Source: Ligula intestinalis (lineage: Eukaryota > Platyhelminthes > Cestoda > Diphyllobothriidea > Diphyllobothriidae). From it: a DNA stretch of 64,000 bases. Positions 21,701-28,857 of this stretch are shown here, piece by piece. Both the position numbers and the translations under genes were made by a program. The stretch covers positions 95,278,687 to 95,342,686 of the forward strand of contig JAYGXS010000002.1 in assembly GCA_036362985.1 (NCBI GenBank). Direction: 5' to 3'. Each line of letters begins with the position of its first letter. Position 1 is the first letter of the stretch. The notes under the pieces are model-generated. The model was not told the DNA's origin. It saw only the letters and a list, made by a program, of their open reading frames with translations, and did not search any database.

Positions 21701-22585
21701 CGTTCTACAGGCAATTGTCTTCCACTTTCATAAAGAGGCAAGCAAAACCTTGCGGACTTGTATTTATTTAGATTAATAAAAAAAGTGACACGCTAATTAA
21801 ACCCGACGAACGTTACTGGGTTGCTTACATGTACTTAGGCGAACAAAGAAACTAGGGAAAGTATAAAAATATTGCAAGAAATTTTGGATTCCGTGAAGAG
21901 GAATAAAGGCGGAAAGGCAAATATCCAAAGACGTATATGGCGAGAAAACAGTAAAGAAACATACCCGTGGCTAAGTAATACACACCAAATCCGGTAATCA
22001 GGAGAAGGGCAATAATTTTGCCTGTGGAGAAAACGACTGCTACTCTTGTGGCCCATTTAACTTTGTAAGCGTTTATCGCGCATATAAGTACTAGGACGAA
22101 AGTTAAATAAACTGTAACTTACGAAGACAAAGCATAGCAGTAATCTGCACTACCACTTTCGACGGTTCACAGCCCGGATAGAATGGTTGTAGCATGTATT
22201 GTGCAAAGACGATAGAGTTGGCGGCACAACTCACGCCTCCAATGACAACGAATGATACCCACATACATATAAATGCGGGTAAACCACCAAAGGCCTCCAG
22301 CAAATATGCGTATTCGCCGCCAGACTTAGGGATTCGAACACCCAACTCAGCATACACAATGGCCCCCAATAAACTGAACAGTCCCGTAACTATCCACATA
22401 ACAAAGGAAAGTCCGACAGACTGGGAGTACTGGAGGACACCAACGGGAGACACAAATATTCCAGATCCGACTATTATACCGAATACGATACTAACGCCTT
22501 GTAAAACTCCAATTTCCTTTTTTAGGGCAATTTTAGCAGGTGCCGTTTCACCAGTATCTGAGGTATCTTCTCTCTCCCACGCCAT
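3628..22585 (-). CDS. SLC7/LAT-family amino-acid transporter light chain, 10 coding exons
   Basis: Exons, in transcript order: 22585-22123, 22090-21965, 21442-21343, 20377-20333, 17278-17143, 15688-15585, 8564-8468, 6949-6800, 5351-5174, 3710-3628. All introns are GT/AG, all phases agree, and the sum is 1482 nt (493 residues plus TAA), a normal length for this family. The product is a 12-helix plasma-membrane exchanger. The GSGIFVSP motif (residues 40-47) is the substrate-gate signature of APC/LAT transporters. Cys139 in the TM3-TM4 loop sits where family members form a disulfide with the SLC3 heavy chain. Later landmarks are [40 protein letters not shown] and [12 protein letters not shown]. 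Schistosomes have such a light chain (SPRM1lc), and this looks like a homologue. The start ATG at 22585-22583 precedes a short acidic cytosolic tail. Substrate range cannot be read from sequence. Exon borders were derived by eye. Confidence 0.93.
3860..4924 (-). mobile_element. Penelope-like remnant (GIY-YIG end) flanked by ~65-bp terminal inverted repeats
   Basis: The arms at about 3860-3925 and 4859-4924 are inverted copies containing the shared stretch CAGCAGAATTAAATTTTTAC. Between them the minus strand near 4240-4310 encodes [18 protein letters not shown], the GIY-YIG endonuclease motif of Penelope elements. It is broken by stops. The element lies in the last intron of the transporter gene. 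A related GIY-YIG remnant lies near 61.4 kb. Confidence 0.75.
5174..5351 (-). CDS. SLC7-like transporter coding exon 9
   Basis: This 178-bp exon starts after CCGTTTCAG and ends in phase 1 at GTAAGT. It encodes [17 protein letters not shown], a short loop, and [20 protein letters not shown] followed by KPKSFTNFI. These are helices 11-12 and the start of the C-terminal tail. Confidence 0.93.
6033..6373. repeat. Imperfect ~340-bp foldback (inverted repeat) with GAAACGTC motifs
   Basis: The left arm (about 6033-6095, beginning TTCATCTTCTGCTCACCGG) is mirrored by the right arm (about 6312-6373, ending GAGCAGAAGATGAA). A second inner pair (GGCTTTATCGATCAGC and GCTGATCGATAAAG) continues the symmetry. 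GAAACGTC or its complement appears in both arms, as in Penelope terminal repeats. It lies in intron 8 of the transporter gene. Confidence 0.75.
6800..6949 (-). CDS. SLC7-like transporter coding exon 8
   Basis: This is a 150-bp phase-0 exon between TTTTGTTTTAG and GTGAGA. It encodes the helix containing [20 protein letters not shown], then [17 protein letters not shown], the conserved cytosolic LRYKxPxL signature before helix 11. Confidence 0.93.
7271..8263. mobile_element. Tc1/mariner-like non-autonomous foldback element, 993 bp, ~360-bp inverted arms
   Basis: The ends read TA-CAGTAGACGTCG and CGGCGTCTACTG-TA, that is CAGT-type termini flanked by a TA duplication, the Tc1/mariner signature. 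The arms (about 7271-7630 and 7910-8263) are near-perfect inverted copies. The middle (about 7630-7900) is unique. No transposase frame is present. A related element is at 56172-56880. It is inserted in intron 7 of the transporter gene, 200 bp from an exon. Confidence 0.85.
8468..8564 (-). CDS. SLC7-like transporter coding exon 7
   Basis: This 97-bp exon sits between TTATTTTCACAG and GTGAGT. It completes the split Arg codon and encodes [18 protein letters not shown] and [11 protein letters not shown]. The block aligns with LFFVGSREGHLP and TPVPSLL of LAT1. The intron before it is 7.0 kb, the largest in the gene. Confidence 0.93.
8628..8665 (-). ncRNA. Degenerate hammerhead-like core of a Penelope terminal repeat
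   Basis: On the minus strand CTGATAA is followed after 19 nt by GAAACGTC. The first box deviates from the hammerhead consensus CTGANGA at one essential position, so this copy is probably inactive. The same 19-nt spacing is seen at 25355-25384, 35468-35497 and 39756-39785. Confidence 0.45.
9368..9460 (-). repeat. tRNA-derived SINE (family B), minus copy
   Basis: The minus strand has an A-box-like GGTAGAGCGTTGG and a B-box-like GGGTTTGAATCCC, followed by GCCGCGAGTTTT and a conserved AATTGGGTCAGCT tail. It pairs as an inverted copy with 9617-9765. Confidence 0.7.
9617..9765 (+). repeat. tRNA-derived SINE (family B), plus copy
   Basis: TAGCTCAAGTAGGTAGAGC resembles a tRNA D-arm/A-box and GCGGGTTCAGTCCCG resembles a T-arm/B-box. 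These are followed by GGCGAGTTTTTCAAAATTGGG and a tail ending CCAACTTAATAATT. The anticodon stem does not pair, which argues for a SINE rather than a tRNA gene. Confidence 0.7.
9767..9819. repeat. Two-copy tandem repeat of 25 bp
   Basis: CAAGTGTCTAAACAGCCCTT plus AATGC occurs at 9767-9791 and again at 9795-9819, identical, with TGT between. It is probably a recent local duplication. Confidence 0.85.
10055..10205 (-). repeat. tRNA-derived SINE (family A), minus copy of a head-to-head pair
   Basis: Read on the minus strand it has a GGGTTCAAATCTCGG B-box, then CTCGAGATTGGGT, GACTGGCTGATC, and a tail with AAGTCAGAAGTGGCC. It is the inverted partner of the adjacent plus copy. Confidence 0.8.
10206..10405 (+). 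repeat. tRNA-derived SINE (family A), plus copy of a head-to-head pair
   Basis: It starts with CATATTCCCGATCACAACCG, as in the copy at 60330. It then shows GGACCCGTGGACTAGAGGC, a GGTTCCGGGTTCAAATCTC B-box and the tail TAATAAGCCAGAAATGGCC. Together with 10055-10205 it forms a foldback immediately upstream of the 2A-like LINE. Confidence 0.8.
10458..10934 (+). CDS. LINE N-terminal region with 2A-like peptide and start of PHD-like zinc finger
   Basis: This segment of about 158 codons is Pro/Ser-rich, then has a hydrophobic [17 protein letters not shown] run (10803-10856). GIEANPGP matches the xExNPGP core of 2A peptides, which cause ribosomes to skip the Gly-Pro bond. Such sequences are known at the N-termini of some LINEs in trypanosomes and sea urchins. 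Directly after it comes CSFCRVRL and CCGSCNG, the first ligands of a PHD-like finger. The frame stops at TAG 10932-10934. The same frame continues with CHLRCSGL and FACPSC, the remaining ligands of that finger, so the TAG probably replaced a Trp codon. A start ATG further upstream cannot be excluded. Confidence 0.78.
   Translation: MNILSDLHIIVPPYEGRTPFSEPRARVSFLPGMLATPDPLLHLPFSFDCTRLNTAPSPPPCSTLLPLGTTADASTNRVPTRPPGGQGLLHPSPYVGSTLPSAQSVFLMTEQPLPATLLRLLLLAAGIEANPGPLWYCSFCRVRLGRRDWSVCCGSCNG
11007..14159 (+). CDS. LINE endonuclease-reverse transcriptase polyprotein, 1050 codons
   Basis: The frame is in phase with 10458-10934, separated only by one stop, and both likely form one ORF. The APE endonuclease spans about residues 28-245: [17 protein letters not shown] with the catalytic Glu, [11 protein letters not shown], and [10 protein letters not shown]. 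The reverse transcriptase spans about 420-780: [50 protein letters not shown] and the SYADDITFF catalytic box. The C-terminus has CPDC, then HDCRHLFAC, a CCHC-type finger common in I/jockey-group LINEs. There is no RNase H domain that I can see. Being uninterrupted for 1050 codons points to recent activity. The ATG chosen at 11007 is only the first after the TAG. Confidence 0.93.
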   Translation: MPPPISMPPARPVLNPNPLVSDLASPPGLKILQFNANGLLGKLDQLLAFMRSHSIAVAAIQETKWSNSTKVPSCADYTIVRRDRGRNKGGGLAFLVDKSIAHHQLPLLGADPTEVLAISLDIGPAPLTVVNVYIPPTSSCSPGFTASIAPYLPSGDSLVLGDFNAHHDLWCSNLAADSRGEALADEIEHAPFAVLNENSQTRLPTNGASSSPDVSLASLSLIASSMWKTEISLGSDHLPIVLELATAAERIKAPDRHFINFKKANWAAFTSECEAEIDGLPPPTCVHMAERALRRLLLAAASHHIPNGRIPFLRPNYPPEASRLERERDEIRARDASDPRVGELNGLITKTINDGKRQRWHELVSDCNFSGNSAATWKLLRNLTKPRADTSNQSISFGDGKFISNNGKIAAKMNKLFSPRSAPSPKSQRPLLRLLHKAPPPDISFSADAILTAVKKMRASKALGPDCLAPIHVRHIGPKVAAYLAALFNLSLGTSIIPDCWRQSIIIPLVKAGKDPCLATSYRPIALLSPLAKILERLIHPILTSVAELSCHQHGFRSGRGTTTALFELSDAILEGFNQQKPASRTVAVSIDLSRAFDCVRHDQLLQDLVSLNVPTGLVRWLAAYIRGRHDRVLFRGALSKPRKQSCSVPQGSVLSPTLFNIYMRELPLPRAPVQEVSYADDITFFCRHHDIDQAAQLLTEFMPVVENFLTQRGMTISAAKSSVTVFTLDPKEFNRHPVITVNGASLPLVRKPKLLGVRFDPLFTFADHARETASKVSRCTKVLKALAGTSWGCAKETLSTAFKALAKPHLTYAASIWSPTMSSSSLRRLQSAQNAALRTITGCYKMSPIDYLHAEASVLPVAHHNTLLSQQFWWSCSQPGHPNHHRCTAPEPCRNVRPSIRALHKEAVASSLADLPVDSSATKTGFQRLHQRFVVEEKRGYRPPVLLGGYPPPIAASERHLPRVTRCTLAQLRSGYCMLLRKYQHRLDPSIPDCCPDCGVSPHDCRHLFACSSRPGTHLTPADLWLKPVEVAAFLRLPTTPSLDSGGDS
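14561..15584. other. No gene seen: intron 6 sequence
   Basis: This is AT-rich intron sequence of the minus-strand transporter gene with no recognisable element or exon. Short open frames near 15000-15260 show no domain and no credible splice context. Confidence 0.5.
15585..15688 (-). CDS. SLC7-like transporter coding exon 6
   Basis: This 104-bp exon lies between CAACCTTTCAG and GTAACT (phase 0 in, phase 2 out). It encodes [19 protein letters not shown] and [16 protein letters not shown], helix 8 with the FGxxN motif typical of the family. Confidence 0.92.
15855..16805 (+). mobile_element. RTE-like LINE fragment, 5'-truncated
   Basis: It starts inside the reverse transcriptase at [12 protein letters not shown], has the degenerate [10 protein letters not shown] box (normally YADD), then [15 protein letters not shown] and [14 protein letters not shown], and ends near CCGCCGAAACAGG. 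It is colinear with the longer copy at 28-32 kb. Frameshifts and stops (TAA at 16072-16074, TGA near 16417) make it dead. It lies in intron 5 of the transporter gene, opposite in strand, and begins about 170 bp from exon 6. Confidence 0.88.
17143..17278 (-). CDS. SLC7-like transporter coding exon 5
   Basis: This 136-bp exon begins after CTTCCCTTCTAG and ends in phase 0 at GTAAGT. It encodes [15 protein letters not shown], then [15 protein letters not shown] and SAAVAV, the helix 7 block conserved in all LAT light chains. Confidence 0.93.
17862..17884. repeat. Short CT dinucleotide repeat
   Basis: A run of CT units lies in intron 4 of the transporter gene, between exons 4 and 5. Confidence 0.8.
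18160..19990 (+). pseudogene. Heavily decayed LINE reverse transcriptase relic
   Basis: Across several shifted frames the plus strand gives pieces such as [19 protein letters not shown] near 18415-18470, a [18 protein letters not shown] piece near 19190, and an [12 protein letters not shown] piece near 19480. Their order resembles an RTE/BovB-type RT and its C-terminal region. No frame is intact. The call rests on weak piecewise similarity. Confidence 0.4.
20333..20377 (-). CDS. SLC7-like transporter coding exon 4 (45 bp)
   Basis: This is a very short exon bounded by TTTATTTAG and GTGAGC. It encodes [15 protein letters not shown], completing the split Trp codon before it and leaving the Arg codon split for the next exon. 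The match to NYLNFVTEEM of LAT1 makes it secure despite its size. Confidence 0.92.
21343..21442 (-). CDS. SLC7-like transporter coding exon 3
   Basis: This 100-bp exon (phase 1 in, phase 2 out) follows a CTATTTTAG acceptor and ends at GTGCGT. It encodes an extracellular loop ([12 protein letters not shown]) and [15 protein letters not shown], the equivalent of the FYSGLFAYGGWN signature in helix 6 of LAT transporters. Confidence 0.92.
21965..22090 (-). CDS. SLC7-like transporter coding exon 2
   Basis: This 126-bp exon enters in phase 1 and leaves in phase 1 at a GTATGT donor. It encodes [17 protein letters not shown] followed by the [14 protein letters not shown] helix, the region that in LAT1 reads NCYSVKAATRV. 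It is therefore TM4-TM5. Confidence 0.92.
22091..22122 (-). other. 32-nt spliceosomal micro-intron
   Basis: The minus strand runs from GTAAGT to a pyrimidine-rich TTTCGTCCTAG acceptor, only 32 nt in total. Reading through it meets an in-frame TAA. Removing it joins ITAMLC to [13 protein letters not shown] without a gap and matches the spacing of LAT-family helix 4. Trematode genes are known for very short introns near their 5' ends. Confidence 0.88.
22123..22585 (-). CDS. SLC7-like transporter coding exon 1 (residues 1-154, TM1 to TM4 start)
   Basis: This 463-bp exon carries the start codon, the cytosolic N-terminus and the first membrane helices. GSGIFVSP lies at residues 40-47, [20 protein letters not shown] near 78-97, and the predicted heavy-chain disulfide Cys at 139 (YPGCEPSK). 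It ends in phase 1 at a GTAAGT donor (22122-22117). The ATG at 22583-22585 is preceded by a sequence ending in AG, so an upstream non-coding exon is possible. Confidence 0.93.
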
Positions 22586-24290
22586 CTTGGTAAAGAATGA
22601 TCCAAAAGGCCAGACGCGTGAGTACCTGTACTGACACTAAATAGTGCACGCGTTAATAGGCATGCAAAGAGGTAAAGTAAAACAATTTGTTTCTCTTTTT
22701 TATTTCACGCAAAACTCGAGAAGCAGAATTAAATATGTAGTTATCTTCATTAAATAAGCATATTTTATCCATAAATATAACTTTATTGAGCCTATTTAAT
22801 TTGTCATCCTACGTCGTCATGTCAGACTGCCTAGTAATTTACCGCTTGAGGAATTATAAAAGGGTGTTTTACAAGTCATTAGGCCGATAACCAGACACAA
22901 CGCATGACAAACTATATACATGCAGCAAAAGTGAGGTGATTTAGCGCCAGAATGCATCATTTGGACCGCGTTAAATCCTAAAGTACCCTTAGTTCCCTGC
23001 TATCCACGTAAAGGTCGCGCATTAGTTGGCCTATCGCTCAAACTAACCACAAACTAAAAGGTCTAATACAAAGTGTTACTGACGAATTAAGTTATCTGTT
23101 AAACCTTTGGGTCGGTTCAAACTATAATGAACGAACGCAGACTGCTTATAACTCGGCCCGATCCGTCCATAAGAGGCTAAACATAAACAGAAGTCCATTC
23201 TTGGTACTGAGAATTTGAGACCCCATGTGCATTCAGATTTTTCGCTGGGTTTTTATGAGAGCAAGCTTCACTCAATGCATTTTATTCACGTTTTACACTC
23301 ACTTTCTGAACATCTATTATAATATCATACTATGCTTAAACTCAAACTACTCTTCGCCTTCGTATCTCCTCATGAAGCAGACTTTCTCTATTGCAGCTGT
23401 TTTCAAGTTGGTTTCACTGACCTCTGCGTCTATGTTGATCGTAGTAGTTTTTTCCGCTACTTCGCTCCCAGTTCACGATTTTTCTAAAGATAGTTAACTT
23501 TTTTGACAAGAAAACTCGCCAACGGATGTTAAGTAATCTGCCTACCGCACTAATTCAGAGTTTTACTGAATACCCACCTGCTCACACAGATAAAGTGTAA
23601 ACTATCATAATTTAAAGTCACTACGAGCTCTGGTTTGATAGTGCCCTCTGAGTGCTTAACCTATAAAATTCATTGATTGCTTATTCTATCAACAGATGGA
23701 ATAAGTTGATTCCGTAAATGACGAAAATCAGTGGGAAATTCGGTTAGCTTTGGATTAGGTACCAAATTGTTTAACCTGCATGCGATGAACTATTTATCAA
23801 CCACATGCGCTTATTTGTGTAGAACTTTAAGGCAGCATGATGTTAGCTTACTGGCTTAATCATCTTACCCAAATTTCATATTCATATTATAATAAGGTTT
23901 ATTTGTAAAGCACATCTTCGGTGCCGTCAAGACACTGGAAGGCAGGAATGTAGACTGATTTTTACTGCTTGATTTCATTGTATTTAGAAATTTTGCCGTT
24001 GTTTTTTTCTCTGTATTTTGTGCTTTTTCGTATTATCGTGTAGCTTATTGCGGGTGAACTCGAATAGTTAAATGCAGATTTTCGGAACCTTTAACCAGCC
24101 ACGGACGCGGAAAACGGTCGACCTACAAGTTTCTCAGAAAATAAACATACTTCGGTTCCCTTAAAAGACGAATTAAGCCAAAAGGTTAGTATAAGTGGGC
24201 CCATCTTTAGCATTATTCGAGCAAAAGTGTGCCATCGAAAGGGTTAAAACAGACCGAAGAGCATAATTAACCGCGGAATCTGGTATTAAT
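22586..24290. other. No gene seen: upstream flank of the transporter gene
   Basis: This AT-rich stretch lies upstream of the transporter start codon and must include its promoter and 5' UTR. No convincing TATA box or CpG-rich patch is visible. A hydrophobic open frame at 23225-23497 has no recognisable domain and no good splice sites. Confidence 0.5.
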
Positions 24291-24650
24291 TCTGCCCTTA
24301 CAAACACCAGCTATTTTATCTGTTTAAACTTTTGAATGGTCAAACCTTTAATCCTCTCAGTACAATAAGACAGCTTGAGCACTCTCGACGCGCCAATCAT
24401 CGAGACGTATTTTTATTTCTTCCTATGGCACGTACAGTTAAGTACCGGCAATTCTTTTCCGTAAACGCCATATCAACCTGGAATAAGCTGCTCAAACGTA
24501 TTAAAACCCAGCAAAACTACCCTTTGTTTAAGAGAGCTATAACTAGTTTTCTACATTCAGGACAACTTTCACGAATTTTGGGTGCTGACACGGTGGAATC
24601 TCTCTTTCACTCTGATGGCGTTTGTGGACTTTGAACCCCGCCAGGCTTCA
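24290..24650 (+). pseudogene. C-terminal relic of a LINE reverse transcriptase
   Basis: An open frame at 24332-24634 encodes LEHSRRANHRDVFLF, then KYRQFFSVNAISTWNKLLK and LFKRAITSFLH. This order (a Tyr/Phe-rich stretch, a V/I-x-x-WN-x-L block, then FK-x-x-L) is what ends CR1/jockey-type RTs, as in the element at the start of the window. Nothing of the catalytic domain remains. Confidence 0.5.
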
Positions 24651-25344
24651 TGCTAAAGATAAGGCTGCTGAAGCAGCAGCCCGCAGTCTGCTAACCCTTC
24701 AGCCGATAGCGCACAACTTTTGCCAACAACCATTGAAGGAAGACTGAGAACACTGTGTTCGTGTGCCAACCCTCTCCGTCTCGAACTAATGTCCTGAAAC
24801 GATATGCAACATTTCTCCTGCTGATGAGTCAAATCAACCTACAACTGTACATTTATTCCGTTTATATCATACCTTTGAAGGCAGGTTTTTTTCGCTAGAA
24901 ACAAGCTCCTTATCTCGCCCAGTATAGAGAAAAAACAAAACCTGAAGCAAAAATAATAATGGCTGCAACATAGGGAGTTTTTTTAGGTTTTTCCGCTCTT
25001 CGAGGTGTTGGAAGGCGCCAAAGAAGTGCATTACCAACTCTTTACAATTGCCTGTAAACTGGCATAATAAACATATTATTAAGTAGAGCAGAAGATGACA
25101 AAAACCGGAAGGAACGTACTACAATATTTCAAAATAAGGCAACACCACATGGCCCTCGAGTGGATGGCCGCACCTGCATTGTCATCAAAGGCATACCTGA
25201 AACTACTGCAGACACCCCAAGGTAAATTCAGTAAATCGAACATGTAAGACCCAAGAGGCCCTTTCGTTATAAACTAAGTAATGTGGTAAAAATAAATACA
25301 AGATTGAGAAGCAGACGACTCGATCGCTGGGGCAACACTTTCAT

Positions 25345-25395
25345 TCGCCTGACGTTTCGAGATCAGTCGCGGATTCATCATCAGATATGTAAGCA
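25345..25395 (-). ncRNA. Hammerhead-like motif of a Penelope terminal repeat
   Basis: The minus strand has CTGATGA (25384-25378), 19 nt, then GAAACGTCAGGCG. Both core boxes match the hammerhead consensus CUGANGA...GAAA. The following CAGGCGAAT and AGTGTTGCCCCAGCGATCG are shared with the copies near 8.6 kb and 35.5 kb. Stem II pairing is not obvious, so catalysis is unproven. Confidence 0.5.
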
Positions 25396-25866
25396 TAAAG
25401 CTGTGGCAGATAGGGGCAGTGTATGCACAATTACTTCCTGAAACTCGCATATTCGCTTGCATTAGCCAATAAAAAGTTGATAACCACAAATGCGTGTCTC
25501 CGGACTCTGGCCCCCTCATTGCTGGACTGCACTTGTCTGGGAGTCACTTGCATTTTACATACATGCTACGCCTGTTCCACCTTAGTAAATTCTCCCTGAC
25601 ACAATGGCCTTTCATGCCTCATCCTATTCAACTAGCTTATACAAGTTGGGATACGTTCAATCATCGATTATCTTCCCGGACCACATCGTATCCCGCATGC
25701 CCATCTATATGTATTGTTCTATATGGACTCGAACATAAATGTTTGGACATTTCTTATCTGTATCTATATATTACTAAAAGGACCGATTGGTTCAAACTTG
25801 TTTAATACTTGTTTATTGTCCTAAAAAACGGATTTCTAAAGTTTTGAGGAAGTCAAGATAAGCGGA

Positions 25867-25905
25867 CGAACGTTTTCGATTAATTCATCATCAGGCAATA
25901 CAGTA
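25867..25905 (-). ncRNA. Hammerhead-like motif, variant spacing
   Basis: The minus strand reads CTGATGA (25894-25888), a 10-nt spacer TGAATTAATC, then GAAAACG. The boxes are intact but the stem II segment is much shorter than in the other copies. Confidence 0.35.
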
Positions 25906-27464
25906 ATATAAGGGAGGGTAGAGTTAACGAAAGTTTTAGGCAAACCAATCAGTAGTAACATGGGGGAGAGAGGGGGATCAAGGGGATCAGATTCTAGTCT
26001 TAATTGGGGACAAATGGGTACCAGATGTGGACGGCAAAATCGATGCTTCCCATGAACTGTGCAATCGGAGGAGGACCCATATTATTTGCTGAAAACATTT
26101 TCCAAATTATTTTTCCCATAAATAAATTATTTACCATCCTTAATCGTCATATGCGACAGTGGGTATAGCGAATGATTCATACGGCTGGGCTATCAATATC
26201 GTGAAAATAAGCGCCTCAGTGCGCATTCTTTGCAAGGGGGGCTAGAAAGGACCACATGGGTGAATTGCCGCGCATGCGCCACGCCTGTGCCCCCCTCTAT
26301 TGCCGTCAAATCCCAACCATGCCACGTGGGGCATTAGCGAAAATTTTTACGCATCCAAAAATCTGTTCTATCCCACACTTTTAAATTTAGTTAACCACGA
26401 AATCTGAGAGAAACTTAAGTGTGGACTTTTTCTTCAGGCGGCCTCACGAGAAGACAACCAGGTTGGGCTAAACATGAATTTGGATGGTTTGGTGTCAGCC
26501 TTGCCAAAAGCCTAAAAATTAACCGTGAATCAGCTATTTCCAAAGGAAGCCGGAACGGGCATGGATTAAATTTAAAACTGGAGACTCTCAACTCAACCAT
26601 CGTTTTTACAGTCCTTATTGCAACCTACGTGCTTTCTCTTGAAAGCAAATTCAAGTTAAAGTTGCAAATTTGGTAGTCAACTTCTCATGTCTATTTCCCT
26701 AAATCAAGGGAACAGAACTGCAGTAGGGTGAACGTTAACTTTTCCGACTGGATCACCCTACTCGAGTGTCCTGATGGTGTCGATTTTGCTTAAAACTGTG
26801 GTACAGAATACCGGTGTTCAGGGATAATGCATAAAAACTTCGAAAATATAAGTTACTGAATAAATTATATGAACTGAATTCCCGTCCACGGTGCATATTT
26901 ACTCGGCATATTAGCAATTGCTATGGGCTCAAGATTTTGCTGTATGATGCATGCACGGGTCTAGACAAAACAATTGCCAACGCATTTAACTCTTATAACA
27001 CCAGTGAGTGGTAGTAATACTAGCAATGTAATAATGCACTGACAGCAGTAGTAGTGCTTTCACTTTTTCGTTTTTCGACCACATGTGTCGATTTTGAACC
27101 CACTGCATCTACAAATTTTTGCATAACCTTAATGTGGACTCTAAGTACGTAAATGAGGCTTAAATGAGTTTGGACTGGCTTAAACATCAAATGTTCCGTT
27201 TGCTTTATCAAATTACCGAATTTGTCATTTGGGCTATTTTGTTTTATTGTACCAAAAAGTAAATCACCTGACGAGCGGCCTAATTGGTCATTTTTCGCGT
27301 TGTTGTGACGTTAGTGTCTTTGGAAGTATGTTTACAGTCCTATTACACAGTTTTAATATTTTATAAACTGCTGCAGGACACATTTTATACGACTACCGAT
27401 CAATTTATTAGGTTAATTTTTGTAATCAATTAAGCCGCGCTGTGTGAGTTGAACTATTATATCA
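25906..27464. other. No gene seen: intergenic
   Basis: No credible exon or element border was recognised. Short frames at 26419-26676 and 27020-27211 have no domain. Confidence 0.45.
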
Positions 27465-27490
27465 GCTACGTGGCCCTAAGGCCACGTAGC
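27465..27490. repeat. Perfect 11-bp-arm palindrome (hairpin)
   Basis: GCTACGTGGCC and its exact inverse GGCCACGTAGC are separated by CTAA. It is GC-rich in AT-rich surroundings and would form a strong hairpin. Function unknown. Confidence 0.9.
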
Positions 27491-28319
27491 CGGAACCTTT
27501 TTGCGACCATGCAGAAGTTATGAGTACTTGAACAGTATTCTGCCCTGTAATTTTTTGGACTTACAGTTTGCATTGGAATAAGTGAACTGCATCTATGCCT
27601 ACTTATGATATTGCAATTACGCTCAACACGGCTAGTCCCACCTCAGTTGCATTTCTGCCATTCACATCCCCAGGTGTTTCTCAGCCCACTTGGCCTAAAC
27701 TTACGGGATATGTTTACATCGATAAACACATTAAAGCACACAAACACTAGTATTTTCTTGTGGAGGCACCGGTAACACTTCGCTCCTCAAAATATCCTTT
27801 AAAGGTCTGTTAACGCAATGATTTTACTATCTCTTGCGTTTACGGCCATTTTTCGCGACCATCACAACCTTTTTAGGCCTCAGTTTTACCTAACTCAAAA
27901 GTATTTGTCTCCACAGCGTTAGAAGAGCAGCAGATGCATAAGTCTAGTCGAGCTGATTGACGCCAATCACATGGGTCATAAAGCGTGAAACAAAAATGCG
28001 TTAGTGGCTATCTTCATAGGTACTCATGCTCTCGGTTTTTAATCATGACGCCATTATAAATCAGGCCTGTCCATGGAAAAACGACGTCCCGAACGATTTC
28101 GCCTTCAGATTAGCGTTTAAAAACTCGAGCACTATAATCGTGATAATGGAAGTTCACTGATGGCTACTTGCAGCTTTGAATTAGTTTGAATTGCCGATGA
28201 AACGTTCTGACAGTTGGCATTACAGTATGTCTGGAGGTATCAGGAGGGAATATGGGCTTACGGTGACTACGCAGCGTGACGACTTATGGCCGACGGTGGA
28301 ACAGCTTTCAGTGGTCACC

Positions 28320-28800
28320 TACGACCTGAGCGGGTGTTCCGGTCCAGCGAATAAGCAGTTGTTGACCAGCAGCAACCATAATACCAAAAACTGAGATCTG
28401 GCGGGCTGATTATCTCATAAAATTCTGCAAAATCCGATAATGAATCTGTGCCATGGCAACCATGAACCGCCATGTCTGTATAGCTGACAATTCGACCAAG
28501 ACCGAGCGCTGGAGTGAGCACTAGCATAGATGAAGGCGGGTTACCCGGGAAAGGAGGGTTACCCGTTAGCCAAGCTGCATGCTACCTGGCGCGTCCACGG
28601 GTGGCGGATAGTGGCGCGGCCTTCAGTGAAGGTAAGCTGCGAAATAAGCAGGCTCCCGGGTCTGGCGAATAAGCAGTCGCGGACGCAGCAGCGACAGTGT
28701 TACCAGGGCGCAGTGGGCTGAGGTCTGGCGCACCGACTGCCTTATAAAATGCCGCAAGGCCCAATGACGACACTGTGACATGGTGAGCGTGAACCGCCCT
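28320..28800 (+). promoter_or_regulatory. Diverged tandem monomers in the RTE-like 5' leader
   Basis: Two related units, about 28320-28475 and 28648-28800, share GGCGAATAAGCAGT-like and CAGCAGCRACA-like blocks, AGRTCTGGCG, an ATAAAATKCCGCAA-like block and a TGAACCGCC end. Repeated 5' monomers act as internal promoters in some LINEs. That role is inferred here. Confidence 0.5.
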
Positions 28801-28857
28801 TAAATAGGTTTGCTTGCCACCAACACCACTGCCATGTGGTTAGGTTCTTGAGCCAAA

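Noticed and set aside
22112..22122. An 11-nt intron (GTAAGTTACAG)
   Set aside because: It would also restore a frame, but it adds seven residues not expected in the helix, and 11 nt is far below any known spliceosomal intron. The 32-nt option fits better.
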